This document shows positions 49,874 through 58,232 of a stretch of DNA of 64,000 bases, in pieces. The notes beneath the pieces were generated by a model that made no database searches, was not told the origin of the DNA, and was given only the letters and a program-made list of their open reading frames with translations. Position 1 is the stretch's first letter. Each line of letters starts with the position of its first letter. Both the position numbers and the translations under genes were made by a program. Origin of the DNA: Pedococcus aerophilus (lineage in GTDB: Bacteria > Actinomycetota > Actinomycetes > Actinomycetales > Dermatophilaceae). The stretch is taken from the NCBI RefSeq assembly GCF_039532215.1, contig NZ_BAAARN010000005.1:408422-472421 (forward strand), written 5' to 3'.

Positions 49874-50998
49874 ATGGCACCCGAGCCCTCCGAGCCGCCC
49901 GAGGTCGCGCCGGCCGTCCGGCCGTGGGTCCTGCACGTCGACCTCGACCAGTTCATCGCGGCGGTCGAGATCCTGCGGCGACCCGAGCTGGCCGGGCTGC
50001 CCGTGATCGTCGGTGGTCGCGGCGACCCCACGGAACGGGCTGTGGTGTCGACGGCGTCCTACGAGGCGCGCGCCTTCGGCGTCCACTCCGGCATGCCGCT
50101 CAAGCTCGCCGTCCGCAAGTGCAAGGAGGCCGTGGTGCTCGCGGTCGACGCCCCTGCCTACGACGCCGCCTCGGCCGAGGTCATGGCCACCCTCAAGGCC
50201 GTCCCGGGGGCGAAGGTGCAGGTCCTCGGCTGGGACGAGGCATTCGTCGGCATCGAGACCGACGACCCGTGGGCCGTGGCCCGCTCGATCCAGGCTGCCG
50301 TGCTGAAGCGCACCGACCTGCACTGCTCGGTGGGGGTGGGCGACTCGACGGTCCGGGCCAAGATCGCCACCGACTTCGGCAAGCCGCGTGGTGTCTTCGA
50401 GCTGACCCGGGAGAACTGGTTCGAGGTGATGGGCGACCGGCCGACCACTGCGCTGTGGGGCGTCGGGTCGCGCATCGCCGCTCGTCTGGCCGGTCACGGC
50501 ATCGAGACCGTGCACGACCTCGCACACGCCGACGAGTCGGTCCTCGTCGACGAGTTCGGGCCCGCGATGGGACCGCACTACCGGAGGCTCGGCCGGGGCA
50601 TCGGCACGACGACCGTCGATGACACCCCGTGGGTCGCCCGCGCCCACGGGCGGGAGACGACCTACCAGACGAATCTCGTTGAGCCCGAGGAGATCTCTGG
50701 GGCGTTGACCGCGTTGTCCGAGCAGGTCGTCGAGGACATCCGGCGGGAGGAACGCGCGTGCATGCGGGTGCACCTCAAGGTCCGGTTCGCGCCGTTCTTC
50801 ACGACGACCCGCATCCGCAAGCTCGCGGAACCGACCTTCGACGCGAGCGTCATCGCGGCGACTGCCTTCGACCTGCTCACCGGCCTCGGTGACGACCGAC
50901 CGATCAGGCTGCTCGGGGTGCGCGCCGAGATGGTGCCGCCCGAGGGCGGCTACGACCCGCCGCGCACCGTCGGCCGGGGAGGTCCACCCGCGCGCTGA
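49874..50998 (+). CDS. dinB: Y-family DNA polymerase IV, DinB2 type
   Basis: The 374-residue translesion polymerase has palm carboxylates D23 (HVDLDQFIAAVE) and D121/E122 (LGWDEAFVG), finger residues YEARAFGVHSGMPL, and CSVGVGDSTVRAKIATDFGKPRG. The HVDLDQF and GWDEA forms, instead of HVDMDAFF and SIDEAF, are those of mycobacterial DinB2. The steric-gate position, Phe in DinB and Leu14 in M. smegmatis DinB2, is I28 here. No C-terminal clamp-binding peptide is evident. The expected activity is lesion bypass with poor sugar discrimination. Confidence 0.88.
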   Translation: MAPEPSEPPEVAPAVRPWVLHVDLDQFIAAVEILRRPELAGLPVIVGGRGDPTERAVVSTASYEARAFGVHSGMPLKLAVRKCKEAVVLAVDAPAYDAASAEVMATLKAVPGAKVQVLGWDEAFVGIETDDPWAVARSIQAAVLKRTDLHCSVGVGDSTVRAKIATDFGKPRGVFELTRENWFEVMGDRPTTALWGVGSRIAARLAGHGIETVHDLAHADESVLVDEFGPAMGPHYRRLGRGIGTTTVDDTPWVARAHGRETTYQTNLVEPEEISGALTALSEQVVEDIRREERACMRVHLKVRFAPFFTTTRIRKLAEPTFDASVIAATAFDLLTGLGDDRPIRLLGVRAEMVPPEGGYDPPRTVGRGGPPAR

Positions 50999-51060
50999 GG
51001 CCTGCCTCCGGCCTGCTCCCGACGACGCAGGAGCCGCCGAGGCTGCCCCGGCCAGGAGCC

Positions 51061-51417
51061 TCAGTGCCAGACGGCGGCGACGACGACGTTGAGGACGCCG
51101 AGGGCACCCGCGGCCCGGACCAGGGCAGCACCGTCCTGACCACGCTTCGTGCGTGCCCGACCGATCTCCACGAGAGCGACCGCAGCGATGGCGACGACCA
51201 GCTTCACACCGATCTTGGCGTGGTCGAGGTCCTCGTCGAGCGAGCTCACACCCTCCGCGAGACCTACGAGGACCAGGCCAGTGACGAGCTGGGCGCGGGC
51301 ACCCCAGGCCATCACCGTCGTGGAGCCGGCGCCGGCCAGCAGGACCAGCCAGCCACCGACGAGGGCGGCCATGCCGAGGAGGTGGGCAACGACGAGGAGG
51401 TCGTACACGAGCTGCAT
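51061..51417 (-). CDS. Small four-helix membrane protein
   Basis: The 118-residue protein has hydrophobic segments at about 5-25, 35-52, 65-85 and 98-116, starting MQLVYDLLVVAHLLGMAALVGGW. This small integral membrane protein type (His in the first helix, Lys/Arg-rich loop RARTKRGQD) is common in actinobacteria and has no assigned role. TACGCT lies 7 nt before ATG 51417, so it is probably leaderless. It converges with dinB. Confidence 0.75.
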   Translation of the reverse strand: MQLVYDLLVVAHLLGMAALVGGWLVLLAGAGSTTVMAWGARAQLVTGLVLVGLAEGVSSLDEDLDHAKIGVKLVVAIAAVALVEIGRARTKRGQDGAALVRAAGALGVLNVVVAAVWH

Positions 51418-51424
51418 ACCGCCG

Positions 51425-51430
51425 AGCGTA
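51425..51430 (-). promoter_or_regulatory. Leaderless -10 element (TACGCT)
   Basis: On the minus strand TACGCT ends 7 nt before ATG 51417. Confidence 0.6.
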
Positions 51431-51510
51431 GCGGCGCGTCGTCGGGAGGCTCCGCAGCACGCGCACCCCACCCGGCCCCTGCAGGAGGTGCCGCGCCCCA
51501 CGCTCCGGGT

Positions 51511-51516
51511 TAGCGT
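51511..51516 (+). promoter_or_regulatory. -10 element (TAGCGT) with a leadered transcript
   Basis: TAGCGT would start transcription near 51523, giving a ~41-nt leader that ends with GAAGGA 7 nt before GTG 51564, a contrast to the leaderless neighbours. Confidence 0.45.
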
Positions 51517-51563
51517 CGAAGGACAGGCCCCTGAGCAGGGCAGATGCCGACGAAGGAACCACC

Positions 51564-52079
51564 GTGACCGACTCCACCCAGACCACGACCACCACCACGC
51601 ACGACCCCGACGCCGTCGCGAAGGTCCGTGAGCTCGTCAAGGACGAGCGCACCTGCATGTTCACCACGATCGGCCCGGACGGCGCGATCGTCAGCCGCCC
51701 GATGGCGACGCAGGACGTCGAGTTCGACGGCGACCTGTGGTTCTTCGCCTCGGCCTCCTCCCCGAAGGTCTCCGAGGTGCAGGCCGACCCGCGCGTCAAC
51801 ATCGGCTACGCCGGCTCGTCCTCGTGGGTGTCGGTCTCCGGCACGGCCGAGGTCGTCCGCGACGTGGCGAAGAACAAGGAGCTGTGGAACCCGTTCGCCG
51901 AGGCGTGGTTCGCCAACGGTCCCGAGGACCCGGACGTGGTCCTGCTCAAGGTGAGCAGCGACACCGCCGAGTACTGGGACACCCCCGGTGGTCGCGTGGC
52001 CAGCGTCATCGCGCTCGTGAAGAGCAAGGTCACCGGCGACCGCCCCGACGTGGGCGAAAACGAGACCGTCCAGCTCTAG
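51564..52079 (+). CDS. Pyridoxamine 5'-phosphate oxidase-fold (general stress protein-like) protein
   Basis: The 171-residue split-barrel flavin-binding protein has ERTCMFTTIGPDGAIVSRPMATQ, LWFFASASSPKVSEVQADPRVNI and SSSWVSVSGTAEVVRD, as in the general stress protein 26 group, which binds FMN or F420. The Thr-rich first dozen residues are probably disordered. GAAGGA lies 7 nt before GTG 51564. The cofactor and reaction are not established. Confidence 0.82.
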   Translation: MTDSTQTTTTTTHDPDAVAKVRELVKDERTCMFTTIGPDGAIVSRPMATQDVEFDGDLWFFASASSPKVSEVQADPRVNIGYAGSSSWVSVSGTAEVVRDVAKNKELWNPFAEAWFANGPEDPDVVLLKVSSDTAEYWDTPGGRVASVIALVKSKVTGDRPDVGENETVQL

Positions 52080-52103
52080 TCGGTCGGTCTGTCGACGGGT
52101 CGG

Positions 52104-52133
52104 TGGGTCGCCGTCAGAGCAGGCGGCGACCCA
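52104..52133. terminator. Hairpin overlapping the stop of the LuxR gene
   Basis: TGGGTCGCCG (52104-52113) pairs with 52124-52133. It lies 24 bp after the flavoprotein stop and includes the end of the convergent response-regulator gene. Confidence 0.6.
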
Positions 52134-52794
52134 TCGCCCAGGCGGTGAGCTCGTGGCGTGAGGACAGCTGGAGCTTGCGCAGCACCGAGGACACGTGGGT
52201 CTCGACCGTCTTCACCGAGATGAAGAGCTCCTTGGCGACCTCCTTGTACTGGTAGCCACGGGCGATGAGGCGCATGACCTCGCGCTCCCGTGCTGACAGT
52301 CGGTCCAGCTCCTCGTCGACCTCCGCGATCTCGCCGGCCGCCGCGCCGAACGCATCGAGGACGAACCCCGCCAGGCGTGGGGAGAACACGGCATCGCCGT
52401 CGGCGACCCGCTGGATGGCTCGCGTCAGGTCGGTCGCGCTGATCGTCTTGGTGACGTAGCCCCGCGCCCCTGCGCGGATGACGGCGATGACGTCCTCGGC
52501 CGCGTCGGACACCGAGAGTGCGAGGAACCGCACCGGTTGGGCGTCAGCGGTCTCGAGTCCACGGCAGCCGTGCAGCACGTCGACGCCACCGTTGCCGTTG
52601 CCGCCGGGAAGGTGCACGTCCAGCAGCACGACCGGTGGCTTGGTCTGGCGGATCACCGCGATGGCGCTGTCGACGTCCGGGGCCTCGCCGACGATGGTGA
52701 CTGCGCCGCCGAGCTCCGCCTTGACCCCGGAGCGGAACATCCGGTGGTCGTCGACCAGGACGACCTCGACGGGCTTGCGGTCAGGCGTGTTCAC
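52114..52794 (-). CDS. LuxR/NarL-type response regulator
   Basis: The 226-residue protein has a receiver domain (VEVVLVDDHRMFRSGV; phospho-acceptor D59 in VVLLDVHLPGG; the conserved Lys in YVTKTIS) and a C-terminal LuxR HTH: LSAREREVMRLIARGYQYKEVAKEL, then ISVKTVETHVSSVLRKL. It is phosphorylated by the kinase whose gene overlaps it by 14 nt upstream. Likely targets are the divergent PspC/LiaF-like genes at 54325. Confidence 0.92.
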   Translation of the reverse strand: MNTPDRKPVEVVLVDDHRMFRSGVKAELGGAVTIVGEAPDVDSAIAVIRQTKPPVVLLDVHLPGGNGNGGVDVLHGCRGLETADAQPVRFLALSVSDAAEDVIAVIRAGARGYVTKTISATDLTRAIQRVADGDAVFSPRLAGFVLDAFGAAAGEIAEVDEELDRLSAREREVMRLIARGYQYKEVAKELFISVKTVETHVSSVLRKLQLSSRHELTAWAMGRRLL

Positions 52795-54208
52795 GGGTCT
52801 CCTCGGGGACGGGACGTGGGGAGTCAGGACGTGGTGACTCGGGGTTCTGGGGGTCGACCGGGGACGGAGCCGTAGCGGCGGGAAGGGTGAGCACCACCTC
52901 GGTGCCGTGCTCGAGTCGGCGCACCCGCGCCGTACCTCCATGACGGTCCATCCGCCCGAGGATGGACTGGCGGACCCCCAGGCGGTCGTCGGGGACCTCG
53001 TCGAGCTCGAACCCCGGGCCGTGGTCGCGCACGAACGCCTCGACCCCGGTCGGCCCGACCTCGAGGTAGAGCGAGACCGGGGGCTCGCCGTGGCGGACTG
53101 CGTTGAGCAGGGCCTCGCGGACCGCGCGGGTGAGCGCCTGTCCGCCGTCGTCGAGCGGGCGGTCGCCGGTGGAGACGACGTCGATCGGGGTGCCGTGCAG
53201 GTCCTCGACCTCGTGCGCCGCCTCGGCCACAGCGGCAGCGAGCGTCGCGTCGCTGTCGGCCGGCCCGGCATACAGCCACGAGCGCAGCTCTCGCTCCTGG
53301 GCCCGTGCGAGCTGGGTGACCGCGGCCGGGTCGTCGGCCTTGCGCTGGATGAGCGCGAGGGTCTGCAGGACGGAGTCGTGCAGGTGGGCGGCGATGTCGG
53401 CGCGCTCGGTGGCGCGGGCCCGCTCGGCCTGCTCGTGCCGCAGGTCCGACCAGAGGCTCAGGCCCCACGGGGCGGCGATGAGGGCGACCCCGGCGAGGAC
53501 CGCGACCACGGCGGCCCCGATGTCCCAGATGGCCTCCAGCGAGCGGCCGCGGGTGGCCATGATGACCAGGCCGGCGAGCGCGAGCACCCCGCCGAACACC
53601 AGCCTGGCCGCGCTGAACCGACCGGTCCCCGACTCCGCGCCGAGCCACCGGCCACGCTGGCGCTCGTCGAGCTGCGACCAGGCGAGGACCGCCCCGGCTG
53701 CCACGACGAGCAGCGGGAGCAGGATGCCGAGGCGGGCGTTGAGGCCGGCGTTCTGGGCCACGACGACGAGGCCGACCGCGAGCATCAGGCCGCCGACGAG
53801 CAGCACCCGGGTGGCGTCGCGCTCGGCCTCGGGCAGCTCGGTGGGAGTGGCGGGGGCCCCGGCCGCACCATCCGAAGCGACACCCGAGAGCCCAGGGGCA
53901 CCGGTCGGGACGGCAGGGGCAGCGGGGTCCATCGTGCGGCGCTGGCCGTGGACGAGCCCACCCCGCGACAACGGGGTCAGCGCCCAGAGGAAGACGTACG
54001 CCACGAGTCCCGCACCCGTCGGGAACGACAGCAGCACGAACAAGACCCTGATCCAGCGCACCGACCAGCCCAGGTGCTCGGCCAGGCCGGCGCTCACCCC
54101 GGCGATGACCTTGCCCTTCGCAGGGCGCGTCAGGACACGTCGAGCGGCGCGGCGCTCTGCTGCCCGCGCCTCCTGTGGGGGGACGGGCCGCTCGTAGGGA
54201 GTCGGCAT
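52781..54208 (-). CDS. PspC-domain sensor histidine kinase
   Basis: The 475-residue kinase starts with a PspC domain (KGKVIAGVSAGLAEHLGW...RVLFVLLSFPTGAGLVAYVFLWAL, residues 31-77). Next come several further membrane helices (about 135-250), a HisKA_3 domain with phospho-acceptor H277 in HLHDSVLQTL, and an HATPase domain ending GTEVVLTLPAA. It lacks a large extracytoplasmic sensor, so it probably senses membrane state. This is like LiaS-type intramembrane-sensing kinases, but with a fused PspC. It shares its operon with the response regulator and diverges from a second PspC protein. Confidence 0.9.
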   Translation of the reverse strand: MPTPYERPVPPQEARAAERRAARRVLTRPAKGKVIAGVSAGLAEHLGWSVRWIRVLFVLLSFPTGAGLVAYVFLWALTPLSRGGLVHGQRRTMDPAAPAVPTGAPGLSGVASDGAAGAPATPTELPEAERDATRVLLVGGLMLAVGLVVVAQNAGLNARLGILLPLLVVAAGAVLAWSQLDERQRGRWLGAESGTGRFSAARLVFGGVLALAGLVIMATRGRSLEAIWDIGAAVVAVLAGVALIAAPWGLSLWSDLRHEQAERARATERADIAAHLHDSVLQTLALIQRKADDPAAVTQLARAQERELRSWLYAGPADSDATLAAAVAEAAHEVEDLHGTPIDVVSTGDRPLDDGGQALTRAVREALLNAVRHGEPPVSLYLEVGPTGVEAFVRDHGPGFELDEVPDDRLGVRQSILGRMDRHGGTARVRRLEHGTEVVLTLPAATAPSPVDPQNPESPRPDSPRPVPEETREHA

Positions 54209-54324
54209 GTCCTCATCCTGACCTACTCAGGGGCCGAAACCGAGCCTGCTCAGGGTGCAGCACGGGCGATTGGGGGTCGGTTCAGGGTCGACCCTCATGG
54301 TTGGTGGCCTCCCCCGCCGACACC

Positions 54325-55737
54325 ATGGATGACATGACGCAGACCTCTGGGCCGACGACCGGCCCGACGAACGACACCAACGCCTCCGGCCTCGACCGGT
54401 TCTTCGGCTGGCTCCGGTCCATCGACCTGCGCCGCGACGGCGAGGACAAGTGGCTCGCCGGCGTGTGCTCCGGCATCGCCACTCGACTCGGCGTGGACCC
54501 CATCGTCATCCGGGCGGTCCTGGTGCTGCTCGTCGTGATGGGTGGGCTCGGCATCACCGTCTACCTCATCGCTTGGGCGTTCCTGCCCAACGACAAGGAG
54601 GACATCGTCGCCGAGCGCGCCCTGCGCGACGGAGACGTGCTCGGCATCATCCTGCTGCTCGTGGTCGGGCTCTCGCTCGTCGGCGGCACGGGGTTCGCCG
54701 GAGACGTCCCCGGCATGGGCTGGATCTGGTGGGTCGTCCTGCCGGTGGGTCTGGTCGTCTGGTTCGTCACGCGCAAGCGCAACGCCGATGTCTCCACCAC
54801 GGGGCCCGGCGCCGCCCCTGCCGGCGTCGCCACCGCCGGCCCCGCCCAGGGCGCCTCGTGGAGCACCGCCGCGCCGGCCATGGCCAGCGCCCCGTCGACG
54901 GTCGCGACCACCGCGCCCACGGCTCCCTACGGCTCACCCGCCGCTCCCCACGGCTCTCCCACCTCCCCGTATGGCGCCGCAACGCCTCCCGGCAGCGGCT
55001 TCCCTCCTGCTCCTCCCGCGGGGCAGCAGCCCCGCCCGCCCAAGCCTCCGCGCGCTCCTCGGGCACCGCGTCGTCGGTCCGGAGGTCTCGGCGCGACGCT
55101 GCTCATCAGCGGACTGGCCGTCGCGGCATACGGGCTCACGTCCTGGGCCCACCAGGCGAACGACTGGTCGGGCAGCGACCAGACCGTCGCCCTCTGCGCC
55201 GCCCTCGGCGTGGTCGGGCTCGGTGTGCTGGCCCTCGGGTCAGCCGGTCGACGGGCCGGGCTGACCGGGTTCCTCGCGGTGGTGCTCACGTTCGTCACGT
55301 GGACCGCGTCGGTGGTGCCGGACGTGACGTTCGGAGGCGGGATCGGTGAGCGGGTCTGGCGCCCCTCGGCGACGGACACGACGCAGACGTACAAGCTGAG
55401 CATCGGCTCGGCCGACCTCGACCTCTCCGAGCTGCCTGAGAACCCGGGCACGGCCCGCACCATCGAGGCGCGGGTCGGCATGGGGGAGCTCAGGATCCGT
55501 ATCCCGAGCGGCCTCACGGTCGAGGTCCGCAGCTCGGTGGGTGCCGGTGACATCACGCGGGCCGACTTTGGAAACTTCAACTCCATAGGGGACCCGGTGG
55601 ACTCCGAACCCCTCGTCGACGAGAGCAACGACAACGGCCGCAACATCAGCACGGTCCAGACCTTCGGCACCGGCGAGCCCGATGTCGTCGTCGACGCCCA
55701 CGTCGGCCTCGGCCAGATCCTGATCGGCAAGGAGTGA
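54325..55737 (+). CDS. PspC/LiaF-like membrane protein
   Basis: The 470-residue protein has an N-terminal PspC domain (KWLAGVCSGIATRLGVDPIVIRAVLVLL, then GLGITVYLIAWAFLP), two further helices, a Pro/Ala-rich linker, three more helices, and a soluble C-terminal beta-rich domain. The last includes KLSIGSADLDLSELP, ARVGMGELRIRIP and VVVDAHVGLGQILIG, the repeated-strand toast-rack/LiaF-C type. Together with the divergent PspC kinase it forms an envelope-stress unit in which the LiaF-like domain could restrain the kinase. ATG 54334 is an alternative start. Confidence 0.85.
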   Translation: MDDMTQTSGPTTGPTNDTNASGLDRFFGWLRSIDLRRDGEDKWLAGVCSGIATRLGVDPIVIRAVLVLLVVMGGLGITVYLIAWAFLPNDKEDIVAERALRDGDVLGIILLLVVGLSLVGGTGFAGDVPGMGWIWWVVLPVGLVVWFVTRKRNADVSTTGPGAAPAGVATAGPAQGASWSTAAPAMASAPSTVATTAPTAPYGSPAAPHGSPTSPYGAATPPGSGFPPAPPAGQQPRPPKPPRAPRAPRRRSGGLGATLLISGLAVAAYGLTSWAHQANDWSGSDQTVALCAALGVVGLGVLALGSAGRRAGLTGFLAVVLTFVTWTASVVPDVTFGGGIGERVWRPSATDTTQTYKLSIGSADLDLSELPENPGTARTIEARVGMGELRIRIPSGLTVEVRSSVGAGDITRADFGNFNSIGDPVDSEPLVDESNDNGRNISTVQTFGTGEPDVVVDAHVGLGQILIGKE

Positions 55738-55742
55738 ACCCC

Positions 55743-56303
55743 ATGAAGGACAACGACATGAGCACCCAGAACGACTCGACCGACGACCGCGACCAGACCG
55801 AGCAGCTGACCCGCACCGACGCGACCCAGCAGCTCCCCGTCGGCGGGAAGGACTCGACCGAGCAGCTGTCCGTCAGCGACATGGACTCGACCCAGCACCT
55901 CCCCGTCGGCGACACGGATGCCACGGAGACGCGTGAGCCCGTGGCGACTACCGTGTTCGGTGCAGCCGACCGGGCAGAGGACGAGGCCAGCGCTTCTTCG
56001 TCGGCCGCTGGACCCGCAGCTTCGACCTCGGACACGGCTTCGACCTCGACCTCGCCCGACCGCCCGGCAGGCGCCTGGCCGCCTCCGGTGCCACCGCGCC
56101 CGACCGGTCCGCACGCGCCGGCGATCATCCTGGGCATCGTGGCCCTGGCCGTCGCCGGGATCGTCCTGGCCCAGGAGCTCGGTGGCCTCACCGTCGACTG
56201 GGGCGATGTGGGCCCGCTCGGGTTCGTCGCCGTGGGTGCCGTCCTGGTGGTCCTCGGTGCGGTCGGCCTGGTCAGCTCCAACCGCCGCAACGCCCGGACC
56301 TGA
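55743..56303 (+). CDS. Repeat-bearing two-span membrane protein of the PspC operon
   Basis: The 186-residue protein follows the PspC/LiaF gene by 5 nt with AAGGAG 8 nt before ATG 55743. The first ~60 residues are acidic repeats of the type D-(Q/S)-T-(E/Q)-(Q/H)-L-(P)-V (DQTEQL, DATQQLPV, DSTEQLSV, DSTQHLPV). A Ser/Thr/Pro linker and two membrane helices (APAIILGIVALAVAGIVLAQ and LGFVAVGAVLVVLGAVGLV) follow, then a basic tail. No enzyme motif is present; it probably belongs to the stress unit as a structural or sensing partner. Confidence 0.75.
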   Translation: MKDNDMSTQNDSTDDRDQTEQLTRTDATQQLPVGGKDSTEQLSVSDMDSTQHLPVGDTDATETREPVATTVFGAADRAEDEASASSSAAGPAASTSDTASTSTSPDRPAGAWPPPVPPRPTGPHAPAIILGIVALAVAGIVLAQELGGLTVDWGDVGPLGFVAVGAVLVVLGAVGLVSSNRRNART

Positions 56304-56308
56304 CGACA

Positions 56309-56350
56309 GCAGCACGGCAACACGTCACTGTGGTCAGTTGCCGTTGCTGC
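56309..56350. terminator. Hairpin between the PspC operon and the Nudix gene
   Basis: GCAGCACGGCAAC (56309-56321) pairs with 56337-56350 with one bulged T, just after the stop at 56303 and before the convergent Nudix gene end. Confidence 0.65.
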
Positions 56351-56389
56351 ACCGCGCGATCGACAACAACATGCCGTCACGGTGAGCGC

Positions 56390-57076
56390 TCAGCGGGCGA
56401 GCCAGCGGGACATGTGCGGCGCGAACGACCGGCCCAGGTGGTAGCGCCCGAGGTCCTCGACCGCCACCCACCGCACCGACTCCGTCGACCCACCCACGTC
56501 GTGGACGACGGGGTCGGTCGGCGTCGGGCACCACGCGGCATACACGATCCGCACGGCGTGGAAGTCCTCGAGGCGCCCGCTCGGGGCGCGGCCGATCCAG
56601 TGGGAGGTGCGGGCCTCGAGGAGGCGCACGTCCTGCACGACCTGGCCGCTCTCCTCCCAGATCTCCCGGTGCAGCGCGGCGAGCGGCGCCTCGCCGGGGT
56701 CGAGGCCGCCACCGGGCAGCGCCCACCGTCCCGGCGCGGAGGTCAGGGCCGAGAGCTCGGTGAGCAGGACCCCGCGCTCGCTGGTGACCACGCCGTACGC
56801 GGCGGTGCGCTGGTAGGGCTCGGCCACCTCGCCGGGTTCGACGACGAGGCCGGGGTCGGTGGGGACGGGCGCCGGCTCGACGTCCACGGACGGTGCGGGG
56901 CGGATGGCGTAGCGCAGCGCGAGGGAGCCGTCGTCGTCGCGCAGGGCGTCGAGCAGCTCGGTGACCGCCCAGCCGGACCTGGCCAGCTCGCGGACCGGGT
57001 CGGCTCCGTGCCCCAGGACGAACGAGACCTCCTGACCGTCGGGGGCGAGGCCGTTCACGTGGAGGGAGACGCTCAC
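56390..57076 (-). CDS. Nudix hydrolase
   Basis: The 228-residue protein has a canonical Nudix box at residues 122-144 (PGGGLDPGEAPLAALHREIW followed by EESGQ), matching G-x5-E-x7-R-E-U-x-E-E-x-G. An ~85-residue N-terminal domain (SVSLHVNGLAPDGQEVSF) with no known function precedes it. Nudix enzymes cleave nucleoside diphosphates linked to another moiety. Its GTG start overlaps the stop of the glycosyltransferase gene by 4 nt. Confidence 0.88.
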   Translation of the reverse strand: MSVSLHVNGLAPDGQEVSFVLGHGADPVRELARSGWAVTELLDALRDDDGSLALRYAIRPAPSVDVEPAPVPTDPGLVVEPGEVAEPYQRTAAYGVVTSERGVLLTELSALTSAPGRWALPGGGLDPGEAPLAALHREIWEESGQVVQDVRLLEARTSHWIGRAPSGRLEDFHAVRIVYAAWCPTPTDPVVHDVGGSTESVRWVAVEDLGRYHLGRSFAPHMSRWLAR

Positions 57077-58197
57077 ACCGCACCGGCCCGGCGGTACTCG
57101 GCCTCGGCGAGGTCGACGATGCTCGGCCAGGTCTGGGCCGGGGGCACGGTTGCGTTGTGGGTGGCCATGCGCTGGCGCAAGGCGTCGTCGGACACCAGCT
57201 GCACCAGCCCGGCGACGAGGGCTCCGTCGTCGGCACCGAGGACGCCGGACTCCCCGTCGACGACGAAGTCACCCACCCCGGTGTCGGCACGGGCGAGCAC
57301 CGGCAGACCGGCGGTCCGTGCCTCGAGGGCGGCGATGCCGAACGCCTCCAGCCGCGCGGGCGTGAGGTAGACGTGGCTGCGCCAGTAGCTCTCGCGCAGC
57401 TCGTCGCGGGTGACGCGTCCGGGCAGGTGCACCCAGTCCCCCATCGCGTGCGCGGCGACGAACTTCTCCAGCCGTCGGCGTTCCGGCCCCTCGCCGTAGA
57501 CGGTCAGGCGCATCTGGTGGTCGGCCGGCAGCAGCTTCCGCGCGCGGGCAGCGACCTCGAGGACGGCCAGCGGCCGCTTCCTCGCGGCGAACCGCATCGA
57601 CGCGACGACCTCGACCGGTCCACCGTGGTCGCGCACCCCTCCGGCCGGCGGAGCCCAGCGGTCGGTGTCGATGCCGTTGGGGAAGACGGCGACCTCGTGG
57701 TCACCGACGACCGTCTGCACGGAGGCCGCGGCGACACCGGACACGGCGGACAGGGCGGCTCCCTGTTCACCCCAGCGACGGGCGTGGCCGAGCAGCCGGA
57801 AGACGGCGCGCGAACGCTCCATCAGGCAGTGCCAGGTGATCGCGGTCGGGAGGCCGAGGCCCAGGGCGACACCCGCGAGGTCGGTCGCGAACGGGCTCAC
57901 CACCCCCATGTGGACGTGCGCCACGTCGAACCCGCCGGCCTGGAGCCGACGCCTGACCTCGGGCGGCGCGAGCGGGTTGACCGGCAGCTCCCACGGCAGC
58001 CGCAGCGCCATCCGGTGGACGGGCACGTCGTCGACGACCTCGACCACGCCGTGGCGCTCGCCGAGGGGTCCGGGGGTCGCGGTGAACACCTCGACCTCGT
58101 GCCCTCGGGCCATCAGGTGAGCGGCGAGGTCATGCGTCTGGACCTCGATACCGCCCAACCGGGGCAGGTAACAGTCCGTCAGCAGGGCCACCTTCAC
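57073..58197 (-). CDS. GT4-family glycosyltransferase
   Basis: The 374-residue GT-B fold protein starts VKVALLTDCYLPRLGGIEVQTHDLA and has FPNGIDTDRW, VYGEGPERRRLEKFV, HLPGRVTRDELRESYWRSHVYLTPA and the E-x7-E-type donor motif EAFGIAALEARTAGLPV. It retains sugar nucleotide-binding features of PimB/PimA and MshA-type enzymes. It diverges by 35 bp from a PIG-L deacetylase gene, and a flippase-like gene follows that one, suggesting synthesis of a GlcNAc- or mannose-containing lipid or soluble glycoconjugate. The start is GTG 58197. Confidence 0.88.
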   Translation of the reverse strand: MKVALLTDCYLPRLGGIEVQTHDLAAHLMARGHEVEVFTATPGPLGERHGVVEVVDDVPVHRMALRLPWELPVNPLAPPEVRRRLQAGGFDVAHVHMGVVSPFATDLAGVALGLGLPTAITWHCLMERSRAVFRLLGHARRWGEQGAALSAVSGVAAASVQTVVGDHEVAVFPNGIDTDRWAPPAGGVRDHGGPVEVVASMRFAARKRPLAVLEVAARARKLLPADHQMRLTVYGEGPERRRLEKFVAAHAMGDWVHLPGRVTRDELRESYWRSHVYLTPARLEAFGIAALEARTAGLPVLARADTGVGDFVVDGESGVLGADDGALVAGLVQLVSDDALRQRMATHNATVPPAQTWPSIVDLAEAEYRRAGAV

Positions 58198-58218
58198 GGT
58201 GCAGAGCCTGCCATGCGA

Positions 58219-58224
58219 CAGGAT
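58219..58224 (+). promoter_or_regulatory. Leaderless -10 element (CAGGAT) for the PIG-L gene
   Basis: CAGGAT ends 8 nt before ATG 58233 (5 nt before GTG 58230). Confidence 0.45.
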
Positions 58225-58232
58225 GGCTCGTG

